From the NCBI GenBank assembly GCA_031270585.1, contig JAISXK010000094.1, positions 1 to 15,374 of the forward strand: a stretch of DNA of 15,374 nucleotides, read 5' to 3'. Origin of the DNA: Clostridiales bacterium. GTDB lineage: Bacteria; Bacillota; Clostridia; Christensenellales; CAG-138. Made by a program: the position numbers and the translations under genes. The notes below the pieces were generated by a model, which was given only the letters and a program-made list of their open reading frames with translations, had not been told where the DNA came from and made no database searches. Numbering within the stretch: the stretch's first letter is position 1; each line of letters starts with the position of its first letter. Below are positions 13,309-15,374 of the stretch, piece by piece.

Positions 13309-14862
13309 ATGCGGGAAAGGGAACTTGTGACGCCGGTGCCGGGTGGGTGCGCGGATACGTCCGCGCAGCAACCCGAAACGCAAGAAATGAGCGAACAGGA
13401 GCTTGGCGCGTTGCTGCGGATCAGGCGTGATAAGCTTGCCGCGCTGCAGCAGGCGGGGCAGGATCCTTTTGAAAAAGTTACCTATGACCAACGGCAGCAC
13501 AGTAAGGATATACTGGAGAATTATGAGGCGTTTGAAGGCAAGCCCGTGAGCGTTGCGGGCCGTATGATGAGCAAACGCATTATGGGCAAGGCAAGCTTTG
13601 CGCACATACTGGATAGCCAGGGCGCCATACAGGCGTATGTGCGCAGGGATGATATTGGCGAAGAATGCTACGCCGCCTTTAAAAGCACGGATATTGGCGA
13701 TATACTGGGCGTGGAGGGTACCGTATTTAAAACCCGCACGGGTGAAATTTCCATACATGCCACATGTGTGACGCTGCTTTCAAAATCTTTACGCCCCCTG
13801 CCGGAAAAATTCCACGGCCTGAAGGATAACGAGCTGCGTTACAGGCAGCGGTATGTGGATTTGATTATGAACCCCGCTGTGCGCGATACGTTTGTGAAGC
13901 GCAGTCGCATCATATCCGAAGTGCGCCGCCGCTTGGATGACCAGGGCTTTTTAGAGGTGGAAACGCCGGTTTTGAACACCATACCCGGCGGGGCCAACGC
14001 GCGCCCCTTTGTAACGCGCCACAATACGTTGGATATCGATTTGTACCTGCGTATCGCTACCGAGCTGCCTCTGAAGATGTGCATTGTGGGCGGATTGGAG
14101 CGTGTATATGAGATCGGCCGTATTTTCCGCAACGAGGGGATGGATATCAAGCATAATCCCGAATTTACCACGCTGGAATTATACCAGGCCTATACGGATT
14201 ACCACGGCATGATGGCTCTCGTGGAGGACTTGATCGCCCACTGCGCGAAAAGCGTATTGGGAGATACCCATATTGTGTACCAGGGCGAAGAGATAGACCT
14301 GACGCCGCCATACGCGCGTATCACTATGAACGACGCCGTAAAAGCGCATACCGGCGCGGATTTTCTGGCCTGCGGCAACGCGGACGCGGCGCGCGCGCTT
14401 GCAAAGCGCATGCGTCTCGATTGGGAAGAAAGCGATATATCCATAGGCAAGCTGCTGTATTTGGCGTTTGAAACCTTTGTGGAGGACAAGCTCGCGCAGC
14501 CGACCTTTATATTGGATTTTCCGGTGGAGGTTTCGCCGCTTTCCAAACGCAAGCCGGGCATGCCCGCTATTACGGAGCGCTTTGAGCTGTTTATCGGCGG
14601 CAGGGAATACGCCAACGCTTTTAGCGAATTGAACGATCCCATTGATCAACGCGGGCGTTTTATGCAGCAGGCGCAGCAGCGGGGAAAGGGCGATGACGAA
14701 GCCATGATGATCGACGAAGACTTCTGTCTCGCGCTGGAGTACGGCATGCCGCCCACAGGCGGTATTGGCGTGGGCATCGACCGGTTGGTGATGCTGCTGA
14801 CGGACTCATACTCGATCCGGGATGTGCTTTTGTTCCCCACCATGAAGCCAAAGGGCGTTTAG
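13309..14862 (+). CDS. lysS: Lysyl-tRNA synthetase, class II
   Basis: A 517-aa enzyme that charges tRNA-Lys. The N-terminal OB-fold (about 75-175) contains VSVAGRMMSKRIMGKASFAH. The catalytic core has motif 1 around FLEVETPVLNTIPGGANARP, motif 2 in VYEIGRIFRNEGMDIKHNPE followed by FTTLELYQAY, and motif 3 in GGIGVGIDRLVMLLTD near the C-terminus. The ATG at 13309 has AGAGGT five nucleotides upstream. It gives about 26 residues before MSEQELGALLRIRRDKL, where most relatives begin; the alternative ATG at 13387 lacks a good ribosome binding site, so the extension is kept. The greA-lysS order is common in Firmicutes. After the stop there is only a T-rich stretch (14890-14898) without a convincing stem. 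Confidence 0.96.
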   Translation: MRERELVTPVPGGCADTSAQQPETQEMSEQELGALLRIRRDKLAALQQAGQDPFEKVTYDQRQHSKDILENYEAFEGKPVSVAGRMMSKRIMGKASFAHILDSQGAIQAYVRRDDIGEECYAAFKSTDIGDILGVEGTVFKTRTGEISIHATCVTLLSKSLRPLPEKFHGLKDNELRYRQRYVDLIMNPAVRDTFVKRSRIISEVRRRLDDQGFLEVETPVLNTIPGGANARPFVTRHNTLDIDLYLRIATELPLKMCIVGGLERVYEIGRIFRNEGMDIKHNPEFTTLELYQAYTDYHGMMALVEDLIAHCAKSVLGDTHIVYQGEEIDLTPPYARITMNDAVKAHTGADFLACGNADAARALAKRMRLDWEESDISIGKLLYLAFETFVEDKLAQPTFILDFPVEVSPLSKRKPGMPAITERFELFIGGREYANAFSELNDPIDQRGRFMQQAQQRGKGDDEAMMIDEDFCLALEYGMPPTGGIGVGIDRLVMLLTDSYSIRDVLLFPTMKPKGV

Positions 14863-14903
14863 GGTGCTAAGAAGCCCAAAAACAAAGTCTCTTTTTTTGT
14901 CAA

Positions 14904-15173
14904 TTATTCCATACCCGCATCAATCTGTGTCGGCATATCCACCACAGCGCGTGTTTTGCCAAGCGGACGTAATATCCGAAGTACGGTGCCAAGCTGCGGG
15001 TCCGTGCCGCCGCTCTCAATTTCCGTCTGATCGCCGGGCGCAAGAGCATCCATATTCTGATACGTTTCATCCCGATTGCGCGTCTTAGCCTTAAGCCAAA
15101 GCGCGCCAATCAATATTACGAAAAAAAGCAATTGCCGCCGTATGTATTGTAATAGGCGCGTGAAGACGCCCAT
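14904..15173 (-). CDS. Small single-span membrane protein, unknown function
   Basis: Predicted 89 aa. A basic N-terminus (MGVFTRLLQYIRRQ) leads into one hydrophobic segment (about 14-28), then a basic patch (KAKTRNRD) and a polar C-terminal part of about 55 residues with GDQTEIESGG and LRPLGKTRAVVDMPTQ. The charge pattern would place the C-terminal part inside if the protein has a reversed signal-anchor, or outside if the first basic patch dominates; this is undecided. The ATG has AAGGG six nucleotides upstream but lies inside the SleB-like gene, overlapping it by 58 bp in the -1 frame. I do not recognise the family. Composition looks protein-like, and there is no other gene in this stretch. 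Confidence 0.6.
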   Translation of the reverse strand: MGVFTRLLQYIRRQLLFFVILIGALWLKAKTRNRDETYQNMDALAPGDQTEIESGGTDPQLGTVLRILRPLGKTRAVVDMPTQIDAGME

Positions 15174-15374
15174 TCGGTACCCTTGGATGCCGTGCGGAAA
15201 TACATCACCTCGCTTGGCAGTATGGATCCATTGAGCAACACATCGCGCACCGCGCGCACGCACATATCGGACGGCCTGGAAAGCCGCAGCTTGTTGGCGT
15301 TATCGGCGGGGCTGAACTGCGCGCCGCTGCCCTGGAATATCACCCGCTCTATGCTGTTGGGAAATTTGGAGCTT
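15116..15374 (-). CDS. SleB-like cell-wall hydrolase, C-terminal part (cut by window edge)
   Basis: Eighty-five codons are visible, running in from beyond the right edge. The frame reads SSKFPNSIERVIFQGSG, then AQFSPADN, then RPSDMCVRAVRDVLLNG, VMYFRTAS and RAYYNTYGGNCFFS. This matches the order seen in SleB-type hydrolase domains: a FPN-T/S-I-x-x-VI-F/Y-Q block, QFSP, an A-x-RDAL-like helix, and a final G-N/H-x-F element. Such enzymes cleave peptidoglycan, often spore cortex, outside the membrane. The catalytic glutamate region and any signal peptide would be upstream, outside the window. It ends in the normal place for the domain, so it is not truncated at this end. The domain call is by pattern recognition only. 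Confidence 0.75.
   Translation of the reverse strand, partial: SSKFPNSIERVIFQGSGAQFSPADNANKLRLSRPSDMCVRAVRDVLLNGSILPSEVMYFRTASKGTEWASSRAYYNTYGGNCFFS

Noticed and set aside
12835..13758. Minus-strand reading frame of about 307 codons spanning greA and lysS
   Set aside because: It crosses two conserved genes on the other strand and has no recognisable domain.
1..15374. CRISPR arrays, insertion sequences, prophage genes, tRNA genes
   Set aside because: I scanned both strands by eye for regular spaced repeats, transposase motifs, terminal inverted repeats and tRNA T-arms. Apart from the tmRNA T-arm, none were found.

Overview
The window looks like chromosomal DNA from a low-copy-GC-bias but fairly GC-rich member of the Clostridia (Firmicutes). 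Evidence for this: three T-box leaders, a BceRS-BceAB-type antimicrobial-peptide module, a SleB-type cell-wall hydrolase, consensus sigma-A promoters (TTGACA-17-TATAAT occurs twice), and GGAGG-type ribosome binding sites. No insertion sequence, CRISPR array, phage gene or tRNA cluster is visible. The genus cannot be named from this sequence alone.

Layout. Positions 1-500: tmRNA gene ssrA on the minus strand, with its own promoter. 560-1712: promoter, Cys-type T-box leader and cysE (serine O-acetyltransferase). 1781-3627: promoter, Trp-type T-box leader, stand-alone trpB of the TrpB2 type and its terminators. 3712-8127, minus strand: a four-gene module transcribed as response regulator, intramembrane-type histidine kinase, ABC ATPase, BceB-like permease, with a BceR-type operator between kinase and ATPase. 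8265-8915, minus: a Prx6-type peroxiredoxin. 9073-10533: promoter and a UraA-like NCS2 permease. 10553-12640, minus: consensus promoter, Tyr-type T-box leader and a tryptophanase/tyrosine phenol-lyase family enzyme with its terminator. 12676-14862: consensus promoter, greA and lysS. 14904-15374, minus: a small membrane protein overlapping the end of a SleB-like hydrolase that runs off the window.

How the genes relate. Three unlinked transcription units are each governed by a tRNA-sensing T-box. In every one, the specifier codon and the UGGN element of the antiterminator independently point to the same tRNA: TGC/UGGA for tRNA-Cys, TGG/UGGC for tRNA-Trp, TAC/UGGU for tRNA-Tyr. The first two agree with their genes. 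The third is the most striking point: a gene that would be annotated as a (degradative) tryptophanase is switched on by tyrosine starvation and carries the ring-pocket residues of tyrosine phenol-lyase. Together with TrpB2, an indole-using enzyme under Trp control, this suggests that the organism builds or salvages aromatic amino acids from free rings (phenol, indole) plus a C3 unit. That is a hypothesis from the sequence, not a demonstrated function.
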